DNA of 64,000 nt from Burkholderia sp. OK233 (GTDB lineage: Bacteria; Pseudomonadota; Gammaproteobacteria; Burkholderiales; Burkholderiaceae). Below are positions 29,210-37,690 of the stretch, piece by piece (the stretch's first letter is position 1; each line of letters opens with the position of its first letter). The stretch covers positions 2,666,001 to 2,730,000 of the forward strand of contig NZ_OCSR01000002.1 in assembly GCF_900230185.1 (NCBI RefSeq). Direction: 5' to 3'. The position numbers and the translations under genes are program-made. Under the pieces are notes generated by a model. The model did no database searches and was not told the origin of the DNA. It saw only the letters and a list, made by a program, of their open reading frames with translations.

Positions 29210-31371
29210 GGCTTGGCCTTCCTCTCGAGATATTCCTCCGCGAGCAGCAGAATGGCCTTTGACTGGTAGCCTTTCACGAGTGCACGCAACTCTGTTGTGA
29301 ATACCAGATTGCGCTCGTCGAGGGCCGCCATCCTGTCGGCCCATTCGGCGATGGCACGCATGTCGCCTAGACGGGCGAGGCGGTGTAGGTTGTCGAGTTC
29401 GTTGTCGGGCAACACGGGGGAGTGCGTGCTCGATGTGTCAGATTGTTGCGAGCGGGGCGCCGGCGAGTCAGTCCACTTCAGCGCCAGCAAGTCCGCAAGG
29501 TGGGCCTGCAGCCTGTCGAAGTCGACCGGCTTGGGAAGGAAGGCGTTCGCGCCCGCGTCGGTGCTTCGTTTCTCGTCGCTCCAGGAAGGATTCGCCGACA
29601 CGGCGATGATCGGAATATCGCCGAGTCCCGGTAATCGACGCAGTCTGCGCGTTGTCTCGAGTCCGTCCATTTCCGGCATCAGGATATCGGTCATGATGAG
29701 CGACGGCGCCTCGCTGCGCGTCTTTGCGAGTCCCTCCTGCCCGCTGGCGGCCTCGAGGGTGTCGAAGCCCAGTTGATCCAGAAGCTCGACCAGGACCGCA
29801 CGATTGACGGGCTCGTCGTCGATCACCAGCACTTTGCGGCGCGGACCGGTGTAGCCCGTCACGCGCCGCGCGGCCGGCGTTGCCGGGTCGGTACGCGCCG
29901 CGGACACATCGGCGACGGCCGGCGCGAGATCGAACCAGAAGACGCTCCCATGCGCGAGCGTGCTTTCCGCGTGGATTTCGCCACCCATTGCGCGCACGAA
30001 CTGCTGGCTGATCGCAAGACCGAGCCCGGCGCCGCCGGCGCGTCGTTCGGGGCCGCCGGCCTGCTCGAAAGGCTCGAAAATCGCGCCGAGCTTGTCGGCC
30101 GCGATGCCGATTCCCGAGTCACGCACGCAGAACCGCACTGCGCCGGAGGGCGCACGGGTGACTTGCAGGCTGACGCAGCCTGTGTCCGTGAATCTGACCG
30201 CATTCGCCAGCAGATTAAGCAGCACCTGCCGTAAGCGGCGCTCGTCTGCCCGCACGGCGCAGCCCAGGTCGGGGGCCAGGTCGCAAAGGAATCGCAGGCG
30301 TTTTTGCTCCGCCTTCACATTGATGATGTCGCGGATCGTATCGAGGACGCCCGGCAGCGATACGTCGGCCATTTCGATGCGCATTTTGCCGGCTTCGATG
30401 CGCGCGAAATCGAGCGTATCGTCGATCAGCGTCAGCAGATGCTCGCCGCTACGGTGGATCACTTCGACCGCATTGCGTTGGCGCTCGCTCTGGCTGCCGT
30501 CGCGCAGCAAAATCTGCGTATAGCCGAGGATGCCGTTCAGCGGCGTGCGCAGCTCGTGGCTCATGTTCGCGAGGAACTCGCTCTTGGCCCGGTTGGCAGC
30601 TTCGGCGAGGTGCCGCGCTGCCCGTTGCGCGGTGGCGTCGCGCTCGGCGAGATAGGCGTCATGCAGCCGCGCGCCCATGCTGTTGAACGCGGCGACCACG
30701 CGATCGAGCTCGTCCGGCCAGCGCGGCTGGCGGCGCGGCAGGACGAACGGCTTCGGCGCCGCACGGAAGTCGTATTCGCCGACCAGCCGGGCAATCGTGG
30801 CGAGATGCCGCGTAACGAGGCGCGAGAAGATGTAGATGGTGAACAGCGCAACGATGAACGTATAGGTGGCCTGACTGACCAGAATGACCAGCGCGGTTTG
30901 CGCTAGCGCCTGATAGAGGTTGGCAAGCGTCGCTTGCACGTAAAGTGTGCCGATCTTCTGCTGGGCGCCGTGGATGCGATAAAAGATCGGAAATTCGCGG
31001 GATATCACGGCACCTGTCCTGCGCTCGCCAGCCGTCACCACCAGTGGCGTCGCGCTCGATCCGGTCTCGCGCACCTCGGCGGCGCACATGTCGGCAAGCC
31101 GCAGGATGCCGTTCAGTTGAAGCTGAAGTTCAGTGCGGTTGAGTTGCCACAGACCCTCGCCAAGGCTGTCGCGATTGCTTCTGTCGATGTCGGACAGACG
31201 TGTTTCGATCAGTTCGACGCCGCGGCTATAGTCGCGATAAAGCTGCAGTGCGGTCAGCAATAACGTGACCGCGCAACTGAATAGCAGCACGGTGGCCAGC
31301 AGCCGGAAAACCACGCTGTGCCTGAATCGGCCGGGCGAGGCAAAGAGTGAACCAACGCTATTCGCCAGCAT
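29206..31371 (-). CDS. Membrane hybrid histidine kinase (HAMP-HisKA-HATPase-REC)
   Basis: A 721-residue inner-membrane hybrid kinase. Membrane helix 22-44, periplasmic sensor about 45-155, second helix about 160-183, HAMP-like linker to 245, HisKA with His272 (MSHELRTPLNG), HATPase (about 375-485; DSGIGI, GGAGLGLAIS), and receiver (513-630) with Asp562 (MTDILMPEMDG). A C-terminal tail of about 90 residues is helical and not a recognised Hpt domain. It is probably the sensory entry of the phosphorelay, passing phosphate to the receiver of the second kinase or to the NarL-type regulator. ATG 31371 has GGGGAA upstream. Confidence 0.93.
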   Translation of the reverse strand: MLANSVGSLFASPGRFRHSVVFRLLATVLLFSCAVTLLLTALQLYRDYSRGVELIETRLSDIDRSNRDSLGEGLWQLNRTELQLQLNGILRLADMCAAEVRETGSSATPLVVTAGERRTGAVISREFPIFYRIHGAQQKIGTLYVQATLANLYQALAQTALVILVSQATYTFIVALFTIYIFSRLVTRHLATIARLVGEYDFRAAPKPFVLPRRQPRWPDELDRVVAAFNSMGARLHDAYLAERDATAQRAARHLAEAANRAKSEFLANMSHELRTPLNGILGYTQILLRDGSQSERQRNAVEVIHRSGEHLLTLIDDTLDFARIEAGKMRIEMADVSLPGVLDTIRDIINVKAEQKRLRFLCDLAPDLGCAVRADERRLRQVLLNLLANAVRFTDTGCVSLQVTRAPSGAVRFCVRDSGIGIAADKLGAIFEPFEQAGGPERRAGGAGLGLAISQQFVRAMGGEIHAESTLAHGSVFWFDLAPAVADVSAARTDPATPAARRVTGYTGPRRKVLVIDDEPVNRAVLVELLDQLGFDTLEAASGQEGLAKTRSEAPSLIMTDILMPEMDGLETTRRLRRLPGLGDIPIIAVSANPSWSDEKRSTDAGANAFLPKPVDFDRLQAHLADLLALKWTDSPAPRSQQSDTSSTHSPVLPDNELDNLHRLARLGDMRAIAEWADRMAALDERNLVFTTELRALVKGYQSKAILLLAEEYLERKAKP

Positions 31372-31432
31372 ATTTCCCCGCGAGTGCTGTGATTCTTGCT
31401 TGTGTATTCTGCACTCGTCGCCGAATCGCGGT

Positions 31433-31831
31433 CTATAAGGGGCCGTCGAGGAAGTCCGCTGCGGCAAACGCCGGCACTTGACCCGCTGCCTTCGCGAGCC
31501 GCACTCGCGCCCACATAATGCCCGCACCGTTTGCGGCAGTGGCGCCACGCGGCAATGTCTCGCCAATGATTTCGCGGGCGTTGCCGATGATTTCGCGGAC
31601 CAGGGTCGACTCACGAGCACTGAGTTTCGCTGTCTGGAACTGGCACAGATCCGACATGGCGTCAGCCAGACGCTTCACCGCAACCGTATCGTGACCGGTC
31701 AACGGCCAGCAGTGCAAAAGATAGGCGAGCGGTACCAGTTTTCTTTCTTCACACCAAAGCTCGAATAGACGTAAGCACAGGTCGTCGATGCGTTCGACTG
31801 TTTTCTCGCGCGGCAAAAAGTAGTCGGTCAT
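31433..31831 (-). CDS. Uncharacterised small protein A (paralogue of 47278-47586)
   Basis: A 132-residue soluble protein of a family I do not recognise. Its first 90 residues align without gaps at the start with the protein at 47278-47586: both have LF[ED]LWCE-R--VPL-YLL--WPLT followed by A--RL--A--DL. Predicted mostly helical; the last 40 residues (after REIIGETL) are unique. It lies 61 bp upstream of the membrane kinase gene in the same direction, and 24-bp dyad site 2 sits 90 bp before its ATG, so it may head the phosphorelay transcript. Function unknown; a role as effector or modulator of the relay is inference from position and shared site. Confidence 0.75.
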   Translation of the reverse strand: MTDYFLPREKTVERIDDLCLRLFELWCEERKLVPLAYLLHCWPLTGHDTVAVKRLADAMSDLCQFQTAKLSARESTLVREIIGNAREIIGETLPRGATAANGAGIMWARVRLAKAAGQVPAFAAADFLDGPL

Positions 31832-31920
31832 AACGGTGATCCGGCGATGGTATGTAATGAACCACTTTAATCGCAGCGCTTGAGTGTTGCCGTCAGGTAG
31901 TCCGGACTATGGCCTGGTGG

Positions 31921-31944
31921 TTTCCTGATTTTTGGGTCAGGAAA
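31921..31944. promoter_or_regulatory. Dyad site 2 (shared 24-bp motif)
   Basis: Arms TTTCCTGA and TCAGGAAA are perfect 8-bp reverse complements separated by 8 nt. Exactly 24 nt downstream on the minus strand is CTGACG, a weak -35. The site is 90 bp before the ATG of small protein A. Best copy of the four. Confidence 0.75.
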
Positions 31945-31969
31945 TCCTTAACGACTATCGTCCCGCGCA

Positions 31970-32935
31970 TCAATTCCGTTTCCTTCCGTCGAACGGGTCG
32001 AGCCAGAGTTCTTTGCGATCCAACGGCACCCATGACGGGAGCAAGGGATTCTTCAAATCGATCAGCACACGGCGCTCGAGATGCAGATCGGCGATGCCTT
32101 GCGCGAAGTGTTCGCGGAATAACGCCTCGAAACTCCCGTCTTTCAGCATGGCTTCGAGGCCGTCTCGAATCCGCTTCGCCAGCAACGGCTCGGTTTGGCT
32201 GACATAGAAGAACTGCGCGTACGGGTATCGGATGAGCAGGTGGGAGTCGATCCTCATATTCGGGTAGCTCGGCTGAAAGGCCTTGATTTCACGCGTGATC
32301 TCGACTACACCGCGCGGGAACATATCGAAGCGGTGGTCAGCGAGCATCGGAAAAAGCAGGTCGTAACGGCTTGCAGTGACGAGTGGAACGCCGGCCGCGC
32401 GATAGATGGGGACGTCGCCCCAACCCTGGCCCTGGCCAATGCTGAGTGTGCGAAGACCCTGGAGGTCGTGGATGCTGTCGAGCTTCGCCTGCTCGCCTTG
32501 ATTGATCAGCGCCACGCGATAGCCGAGCAGGCCACGGTCGATGGGAATCGGCACCGGAATCGCTGCGGCGTCGAGTTCCGGGTGTCCGGGCTCGCTTGCC
32601 AGGACGTTGATCAGGCGGCCCGATATCACCTCGTCGATCTCGCGCTGAGCCGACATCGGTGAAAAATAGGCGTCGATGACGTATGGGCCGTAGGCCGCTA
32701 CGGTGTGGTTCAGCGCGGTGATAAGAAAGGCCCAGCGGCCCTCTCTCACCACGTCCCCGGATAGGCGAAGAATTCGCACATGAGTGACGGCGGCGGTCGA
32801 CGGGCCGGGCGCGCCAGCGCTGCCGAAGGCCGGGCTCAATAGGGCGCAGGCAATGAGGGAGAGCACCACTGATGGTTTGAAGCGTCCGCGGAATCTGAAC
32901 CGGCGGATTCCATCAAGGTGATCGAGGACGAACAT
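31970..32935 (-). CDS. Periplasmic solute-binding protein, SBP_bac_3-like
   Basis: A 321-residue exported protein. Residues about 20-42 (FKPSVVLSLIACALLSPAFGSA) form the signal hydrophobic core after a basic N-terminus. The body has features of amino-acid-type binding proteins: GLLGYRVALINQG, LQGLRTLSIGQGQGWGD, and a C-terminal IRDGLEAMLKDGSFEALFREHF. No ABC permease or ATPase gene is adjacent; instead it precedes small protein A and the membrane kinase on the same strand. It may therefore be a periplasmic ligand sensor for the kinase rather than a transport component. Ligand unknown. Confidence 0.8.
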   Translation of the reverse strand: MFVLDHLDGIRRFRFRGRFKPSVVLSLIACALLSPAFGSAGAPGPSTAAVTHVRILRLSGDVVREGRWAFLITALNHTVAAYGPYVIDAYFSPMSAQREIDEVISGRLINVLASEPGHPELDAAAIPVPIPIDRGLLGYRVALINQGEQAKLDSIHDLQGLRTLSIGQGQGWGDVPIYRAAGVPLVTASRYDLLFPMLADHRFDMFPRGVVEITREIKAFQPSYPNMRIDSHLLIRYPYAQFFYVSQTEPLLAKRIRDGLEAMLKDGSFEALFREHFAQGIADLHLERRVLIDLKNPLLPSWVPLDRKELWLDPFDGRKRN

Positions 32936-33019
32936 GAGTAGCCTGAACCGGAAACGACGGGTAAGCCGCAGTATGGGTTCGAGGGGTCGCTTTGGCCAAA
33001 TTCAATAAGGAACTGGACC

Positions 33020-33133
33020 ATGGATCGCAAAGAAGTGACGAAGCAGATCATCGCCGCAAAGTCAGGACGTACAGGTCGCATTGATCGGCGTGCCGGGGGC
33101 TCAGCAGAACCTGCCACTCTGGCGCTATGCTAG
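33020..33133 (+). pseudogene. Possible cyanase N-terminal remnant
   Basis: A short frame with a good ribosome-binding site (AAGGAA) starts MDRKEVTKQIIAAK, which resembles the beginning of bacterial cyanases, then turns into unrelated sequence and stops after 37 residues. The region runs into the leader of the dienelactone hydrolase gene. I read it as a deletion scar that kept a promoter and start of a lost gene. The similarity covers only about 14 residues, so this is tentative. Confidence 0.3.
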
Positions 33134-33161
33134 CGGCTTCGGCTACTTCGAGGAGCAACTG

Positions 33162-33869
33162 ATGCAACGGACTGCAGGATCGATGATCACGTTTAACCGC
33201 CCTGACGGCAAAGACGTTCAGGGTTATCTGGCCAAGCCACAGAAGCTGGAGGGTGCGCCTGCCATCGTCGTGATTCAGGAATGGTGGGGCTTGAACGACC
33301 AGATTCGCGGCGTGGCGGACCGGCTCGCGCAGGCCGGCTATCTGGCGCTGGTGCCCGATCTCTTCCGCGGCAAGTCGACGGTTGAAGAGGCGGAGGCGAA
33401 CCATTTGCTGAGCGGACTCGACTTCGGCGATGCCGCGACTCAGGACGTGCGGGGCGCCGTCCAGTATCTGAAGCAGCACTCGGCGAACGTCGGCGTGACC
33501 GGCTATTGCATGGGCGGCGCGCTTACCTTGCTCGCGCTATGCAATATCCCTGAAGTATCGGCCGGGGTGGTGTGGTACGGCTTCCCTCCGCTCGAGTACA
33601 TCGACGCATCGAAAATCAAGGTTCCGGTTCTCGGTCACTGGGCGACGCAAGACGAATTCTTCCCGGCTGAAACGGTCGACGCATTGGAGGCCAAGCTCAG
33701 CGCGGCCAATGTCGACGTCGAGTTCCATCGCTATCTTGCGTACCATGCGTTCGCGAACGAAACGGCAGTCGGGCCGGGCCGCATCTCCAGGACCCAGTTC
33801 GATCCGGTCTGGTCGCAGCAGGCCTGGGACCGCACGCTGACCTTCTTCGGCCGCACGCTCTGGGCGTAA
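33162..33869 (+). CDS. Dienelactone hydrolase family protein
   Basis: A 235-residue alpha/beta hydrolase. The catalytic residues of dienelactone hydrolases are visible: Cys116 in GYCMGGALT, Asp164 in ATQDEFF, His195 in AYHAFANE, and the supporting Glu40 in VIQEWWGL. Family members open lactone rings such as dienelactone in chloroaromatic breakdown, but many paralogues act on other esters. ATG 33162 is preceded by GAGGAG; an in-frame ATG at 33081 lacks one. No aromatic catabolic genes are adjacent, so the substrate is uncertain. Confidence 0.92.
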   Translation: MQRTAGSMITFNRPDGKDVQGYLAKPQKLEGAPAIVVIQEWWGLNDQIRGVADRLAQAGYLALVPDLFRGKSTVEEAEANHLLSGLDFGDAATQDVRGAVQYLKQHSANVGVTGYCMGGALTLLALCNIPEVSAGVVWYGFPPLEYIDASKIKVPVLGHWATQDEFFPAETVDALEAKLSAANVDVEFHRYLAYHAFANETAVGPGRISRTQFDPVWSQQAWDRTLTFFGRTLWA

Positions 33870-33986
33870 GCGGCAAGCGCGGATCCACATTGCAAGGTGG
33901 ACGCAAGCTGCGACCTGATCCCGTCAGGCAGCGGCGAGCCCGGTCGGCGTTTCTCATGCCGACGGGGCTTGGCGGCCGGACACCTC

Positions 33987-34088
33987 ATGAAGCATTCCAT
34001 TGCAAAATTCGTGAAGGATGAGGCTGGCGGCGCGCCAATCTGTTTACCTATACTCCTCTCACTCTGTAAGGCAGCCCAACCGCCGTAA
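33987..34088 (+). pseudogene. Remnant of a Flp/Fap-type pilin gene
   Basis: A 33-codon frame reads MKHSIAKFVKDEAGGAP and then diverges. This matches the conserved start of Flp family type IVb pilins (M--SI--F-KDE-G), but the following hydrophobic helix with the Glu-Tyr processing motif is missing, replaced by PICLPILLSLCKAAQPP. It is therefore probably a frameshifted or truncated pilin relic with no Tad secretion genes around. Confidence 0.45.
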
Positions 34089-34120
34089 TACCAACAAATA
34101 CCAACAAGACGGAGCCTCAC

Positions 34121-35707
34121 ATGCCTGTAGCGATGCGGAACGCGGCCCTCGTGCTGCTGACATGTTTCACGTTGGGCGGCAGTGCTTATGTGCAAGCCGG
34201 CTCCGGGTGCGATGAGGGATGCAAGGCCCGCGGCCAACTACTCGAACATCGCGTCACGCTACGGCTCAGTGCCGCGGCGTTTTCGAAAGTGCTTGCGTCG
34301 AACGCATCCGGTCAGCAACTCGCGCAGGTCGCCGGCGCGCCCGCTTGCGGGGTGGAGATCGTGACTTTCCGCTACCGCACCGTCGGCGGCGCGGGCGAGC
34401 CTACGACCGCCAGTGGCGCACTGATGATTCCGGGCGGACGGTCGGCGGCATGTAGCGGGCCGCGTCCGCTGATGCTCTACGCACACGGCACGACCGCGTA
34501 CCGCAACTACAACATCGCCGATATCACCCAAACCGATCCGGGCAACGGCGACGGCGCCGGGGAGGGCATCAGCGTGGCCGCCATGTACGCGGCCCAGGGT
34601 TATATCGTGGTGGCGACTAACTACGCGGGCTACGCCGGCTCCGACCTCCCGTACCACCCCTACCTGAACGCCGATCAGCAATCCGCCGATGTGATCGACT
34701 CGCTTCGGGCGGCGCGGGTTGCACTGAGTGACGTGAAGCCGGAAAGAAAGACGCGTGAAAACGGCAAGATCTTCGTCACCGGCTATTCGCAAGGCGGCTT
34801 CGTGGCTCTCGCGACGCATCGTGCTTTGCAGGCGGCCGGTGTCAAGGTGACGGCATCCGCGCCGGGATCGGGTCCATATGCGCTTGCAGCGACCGCGGAT
34901 GCGCTCATCGAAGGCGAGGTGAACCTCGGGTCGACGCTGTTCACGACCTTGATCGTGACGGGCTACCAGCATGCCTACGAGAACATCTACCGCAAGCCCG
35001 GCGACTTCTATGAAGCGGCCTATGCCCCCGGCATCGAGAACCTCCTGCCGAGCCTGCAGCCGCTCGATACGCTATTTTCGAAAGGGAAACTGCCCTCGAC
35101 GCAACTCTTCAGCAGCGTTCCGCCCGCGCCGCAATATGCTTCGATGACGCCGCCGACTTCGCCGCCCCTCACCCCGCCCTCGCTGACGCCGGTGTTTGCT
35201 GCCGGATTCGGCAGCGCCAATCTCGTGCGCAACGCCTATCGCCTGAGTCTGCTGGAAGATGCTGCGGCCAATCCCGATGGCGCGTTTCCCAACACCACGG
35301 TGGCCTTGACGCCGGCGGCCAATCCTATGCATCCACTGCGCCAGGCGTTCAAGCGCAATGACTTGCGCAACTGGCTGCCGCGCGCGCCGGTTCTGCTGTG
35401 TGGCGGCGGCTCGGATCCCACCGTGTTTTTCTTCAACGCACGCATTGAGCAGGCCTACTGGCAGAACGCCAAAGTGCCGGCAGGGCTTACGTCCGTGCTG
35501 GACGTGGACTCTCCGATCTCCGGGCCCAATGATCCGTACGCGCCCATCAAGCAGGGTTTCGCGAATGCGAAGGCGACGCTCGCGAATCAGGCCGTAGCGG
35601 GTGGCGCGACTGACGGTGGCGCCTCGGCTGTGCTTCAGGCCTATCACGGTGAACTGGTCGCGTCGTTCTGCATGGTCGCCGCCCGGGCCTTCTTCACGAA
35701 CTTTTGA
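34121..35707 (+). CDS. Exported alpha/beta hydrolase (secretory lipase-like)
   Basis: A 528-residue exported hydrolase. Signal peptide residues 1-26 (RNAALVLLTCFTLGGSAYVQA). Nucleophile elbow GYSQGG (FVTGYSQGGFVALATHRAL), oxyanion region MLYAHGTT, and an acid/His pair likely at GGGSDPTVFF and AYHGEL near the C-terminus. Overall layout matches secretory lipases/esterases of about 400-500 residues. A Pro-rich segment (PPTSPPLTPPSLTP) interrupts the lid region. ATG 34121 has GGAG upstream. A hairpin follows the stop. Confidence 0.85.
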   Translation: MPVAMRNAALVLLTCFTLGGSAYVQAGSGCDEGCKARGQLLEHRVTLRLSAAAFSKVLASNASGQQLAQVAGAPACGVEIVTFRYRTVGGAGEPTTASGALMIPGGRSAACSGPRPLMLYAHGTTAYRNYNIADITQTDPGNGDGAGEGISVAAMYAAQGYIVVATNYAGYAGSDLPYHPYLNADQQSADVIDSLRAARVALSDVKPERKTRENGKIFVTGYSQGGFVALATHRALQAAGVKVTASAPGSGPYALAATADALIEGEVNLGSTLFTTLIVTGYQHAYENIYRKPGDFYEAAYAPGIENLLPSLQPLDTLFSKGKLPSTQLFSSVPPAPQYASMTPPTSPPLTPPSLTPVFAAGFGSANLVRNAYRLSLLEDAAANPDGAFPNTTVALTPAANPMHPLRQAFKRNDLRNWLPRAPVLLCGGGSDPTVFFFNARIEQAYWQNAKVPAGLTSVLDVDSPISGPNDPYAPIKQGFANAKATLANQAVAGGATDGGASAVLQAYHGELVASFCMVAARAFFTNF

Positions 35708-35710
35708 GCG

Positions 35711-35740
35711 TTGCCGTCTGCGGCTATCATGCGCAGACAA
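35711..35740 (+). terminator. Stem-loop after lipase-like gene
   Basis: Arms GTCTGCG (35716-35722) and CGCAGAC (35732-35738) enclose a 9-nt loop just after the stop at 35707; no T-run. The left arm begins with GCGTTGCCGTCTG, the same 13-mer found in the hairpin after the GNAT gene at 39838. Confidence 0.5.
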
Positions 35741-35762
35741 CAAGACTGCGCAGGGGAAAGCT

Positions 35763-36755
35763 TTGACGACCGATTCCGTGGTGAGGGACGCGGCGCCCTC
35801 GGCGTGCATTCACAGCCACTTTGATACGCACCGCGAAGCACCGCACGAGCAACTGCCCGCGTGGCGGGACCGGCTTGGCCACTTTCTCGACGTGCCGATC
35901 TCGCGCTGGCAACTGGCTGATGGCTTTAGCGGCACGATCGACAGCTACAAGGCCGCCGATCTGACATTCATGGATTGCCGCACGGACCCGGTTTCGCAGG
36001 CGCGATCCGTCGCGCGCATTTCCACCGATTCGGTCCGCCAGTTCGTCTTTCATGTGGCCGTGGAGGGCAGCATTGAGACCGGAACCGGTCTGTATCCGAA
36101 GCGCAAAGCGCTGCAGACGAGGCCGGGCATTCTCGCGCTGGATATGAACCAGCCGATGGAAATGGTGCGTAGTGCGTGCCGTGTGCAGGCTTTTTTCCTG
36201 CCGCGTGCGCTGGTGGAATCCGTCTTGCCGGAAGCGGAGTCGATTCATGGCAGCGCGATCGAATACCATTCGCCGCTCGCGCGTATGATTCCGGGCCATC
36301 TCGCCGACCTTACCCAGAACCTGCACAAGATGAATGGGCAGGAAGCGTATCGCGCGATGCGCACCTGCGCGTTGTTGATTGCGGCGGCCTTCGGCAAGGA
36401 GGCGCGTCTAACAGGCAACGCACGTGCGGCCGCTCGCACCGCAATGTTCGCGACGGCGCGCCGCTACATCGATGCCAATCTGGGGCAGACGGATCTCACG
36501 CCCGAGAGCGTGCTCGCTGCATCGCAACTTTCCCGGCCCACGTTGTATCGTCTCTTCGAGCCCGAAGGCGGATTGGCCGCCTATATTCGCAACCGCCGGC
36601 TGCGCGAGGCGGCCGACGAACTGCACCGCTACCCGGGGAAGGCGATCGTCGAAATCGCCTATGGCGTGGGCTTCAATAGCGCGTCGGATTTCAATCGCGC
36701 GTTTCGTCGTGCGTACGATATGTCGCCGACCGATTTTCGGGCGCTGACCCGATAG
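35763..36755 (+). CDS. AraC-family transcriptional regulator
   Basis: A 330-residue regulator. An N-terminal AraC_binding_2-like sensory domain (about 25-200) is followed by the double HTH (about 225-328), with ATARRYIDANLGQTDLTPESVLAASQLSRPTLYRLF in segments and the C-terminal signature IAYGVGFNSASDFNRAFRRAYDMSPTDFRAL. Start is TTG at 35763, supported by AGGGGAAA; no ATG gives a full-length protein. It follows the lipase-like gene by 55 bp and may regulate it or another locus. Confidence 0.9.
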   Translation: MTTDSVVRDAAPSACIHSHFDTHREAPHEQLPAWRDRLGHFLDVPISRWQLADGFSGTIDSYKAADLTFMDCRTDPVSQARSVARISTDSVRQFVFHVAVEGSIETGTGLYPKRKALQTRPGILALDMNQPMEMVRSACRVQAFFLPRALVESVLPEAESIHGSAIEYHSPLARMIPGHLADLTQNLHKMNGQEAYRAMRTCALLIAAAFGKEARLTGNARAAARTAMFATARRYIDANLGQTDLTPESVLAASQLSRPTLYRLFEPEGGLAAYIRNRRLREAADELHRYPGKAIVEIAYGVGFNSASDFNRAFRRAYDMSPTDFRALTR

Positions 36756-36903
36756 AAGTGGCAGAAACTTGAATCGATGACGAAGGTCTGCGAGAAAGCA
36801 AACACGAAGGCCGGGAATAGTGGCCGAAAGCTGCGGCCGAAAAAACCGGAAGCATAGGCCGACAACAAAGCCTCGAAGCAGCGGACCGCGTGCTCACCAA
36901 GCC

Positions 36904-37506
36904 CTATGAGGACAACCAGCCGCGCTCTATCGGCCACGCCAGCAGCTTGCGGTACACCGTGACAAGGCTGCGTGTCAGCATGGCTCCTCCCACCCGCCAC
37001 AGCGGCGCGATCAGCAGGAACGCCACGCATGCCACGGCGACGGCGCCAATCATGTCGAGCGGGAAGTGGACGCCGACAAACACGCGCGCCCAGGCTACCG
37101 CGAGTCCGGACAGCAGGATCGCTACGCCGTAACGCCTCACGCCGCCGAGCAACAAGGTGAGCGCAACGCTGGCGAATACGGTCCCATGATCGCTTGGGAA
37201 CGACGAGTCGGGCGCGTGCTCCAGAAACGTATGGCCGATTCCGATCACGAATGGCCTGGGATGTGGCCAAACCAGACCGATGATCTGACTAAGCCCGAGG
37301 GCGAGCAGGGTCACGCAAAACGCGTGCACCGCGACTTCGCGCTGACGCTCGTCGCCAAAGAGCCATATTGCGATCAGCGACAGCGGTACGAGATAAATGA
37401 CGTAATCAGCAATTATTCTCGCCATATCGATTTGCCAGGCCGGCGTCGACAGCGTTGCGTTGATCATCAGAAAGAGCGCCTGATTGAACGCTTCGAGTGT
37501 ATTCAT
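36904..37506 (-). CDS. PAP2-family undecaprenyl-diphosphatase-like phosphatase
   Basis: A 200-residue integral membrane phosphatase with five to six helices. PAP2 motifs: WPHPRPF (end of motif 1), PSDHGTVF (motif 2) and RVFVGVHFPLDM (motif 3 with catalytic His). Size and motif spacing resemble BcrC-type undecaprenyl pyrophosphate phosphatases, which recycle the lipid carrier for cell wall and O-antigen and can give bacitracin tolerance. The usual motif-1 lysine is not obvious. It stands alone, divergent from the amidohydrolase gene. Confidence 0.88.
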   Translation of the reverse strand: MNTLEAFNQALFLMINATLSTPAWQIDMARIIADYVIYLVPLSLIAIWLFGDERQREVAVHAFCVTLLALGLSQIIGLVWPHPRPFVIGIGHTFLEHAPDSSFPSDHGTVFASVALTLLLGGVRRYGVAILLSGLAVAWARVFVGVHFPLDMIGAVAVACVAFLLIAPLWRVGGAMLTRSLVTVYRKLLAWPIERGWLSS

Positions 37507-37690
37507 GCGGTGAGTTTTTCGAGGGACGTGTGATGAATCGCGCCCCCAATCATAGCGGGTCAAGCTTAGGGGAGGCTTAGGTGCAGGCGGAAGCGATTGA
37601 CTGAATCTTCCAGTGCCGTGCCGTGTAATCTGTCGATGCATATCGGGAAAAATACCAGCGGCATGGGCAAACCTCAAAGGAGATCAGACC

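Noticed and set aside
36820..36845. GGCCG/CGGCC stem followed by an A-run as a terminator
   Set aside because: The A-run is on the wrong side for either strand and the stem is only 5 bp.
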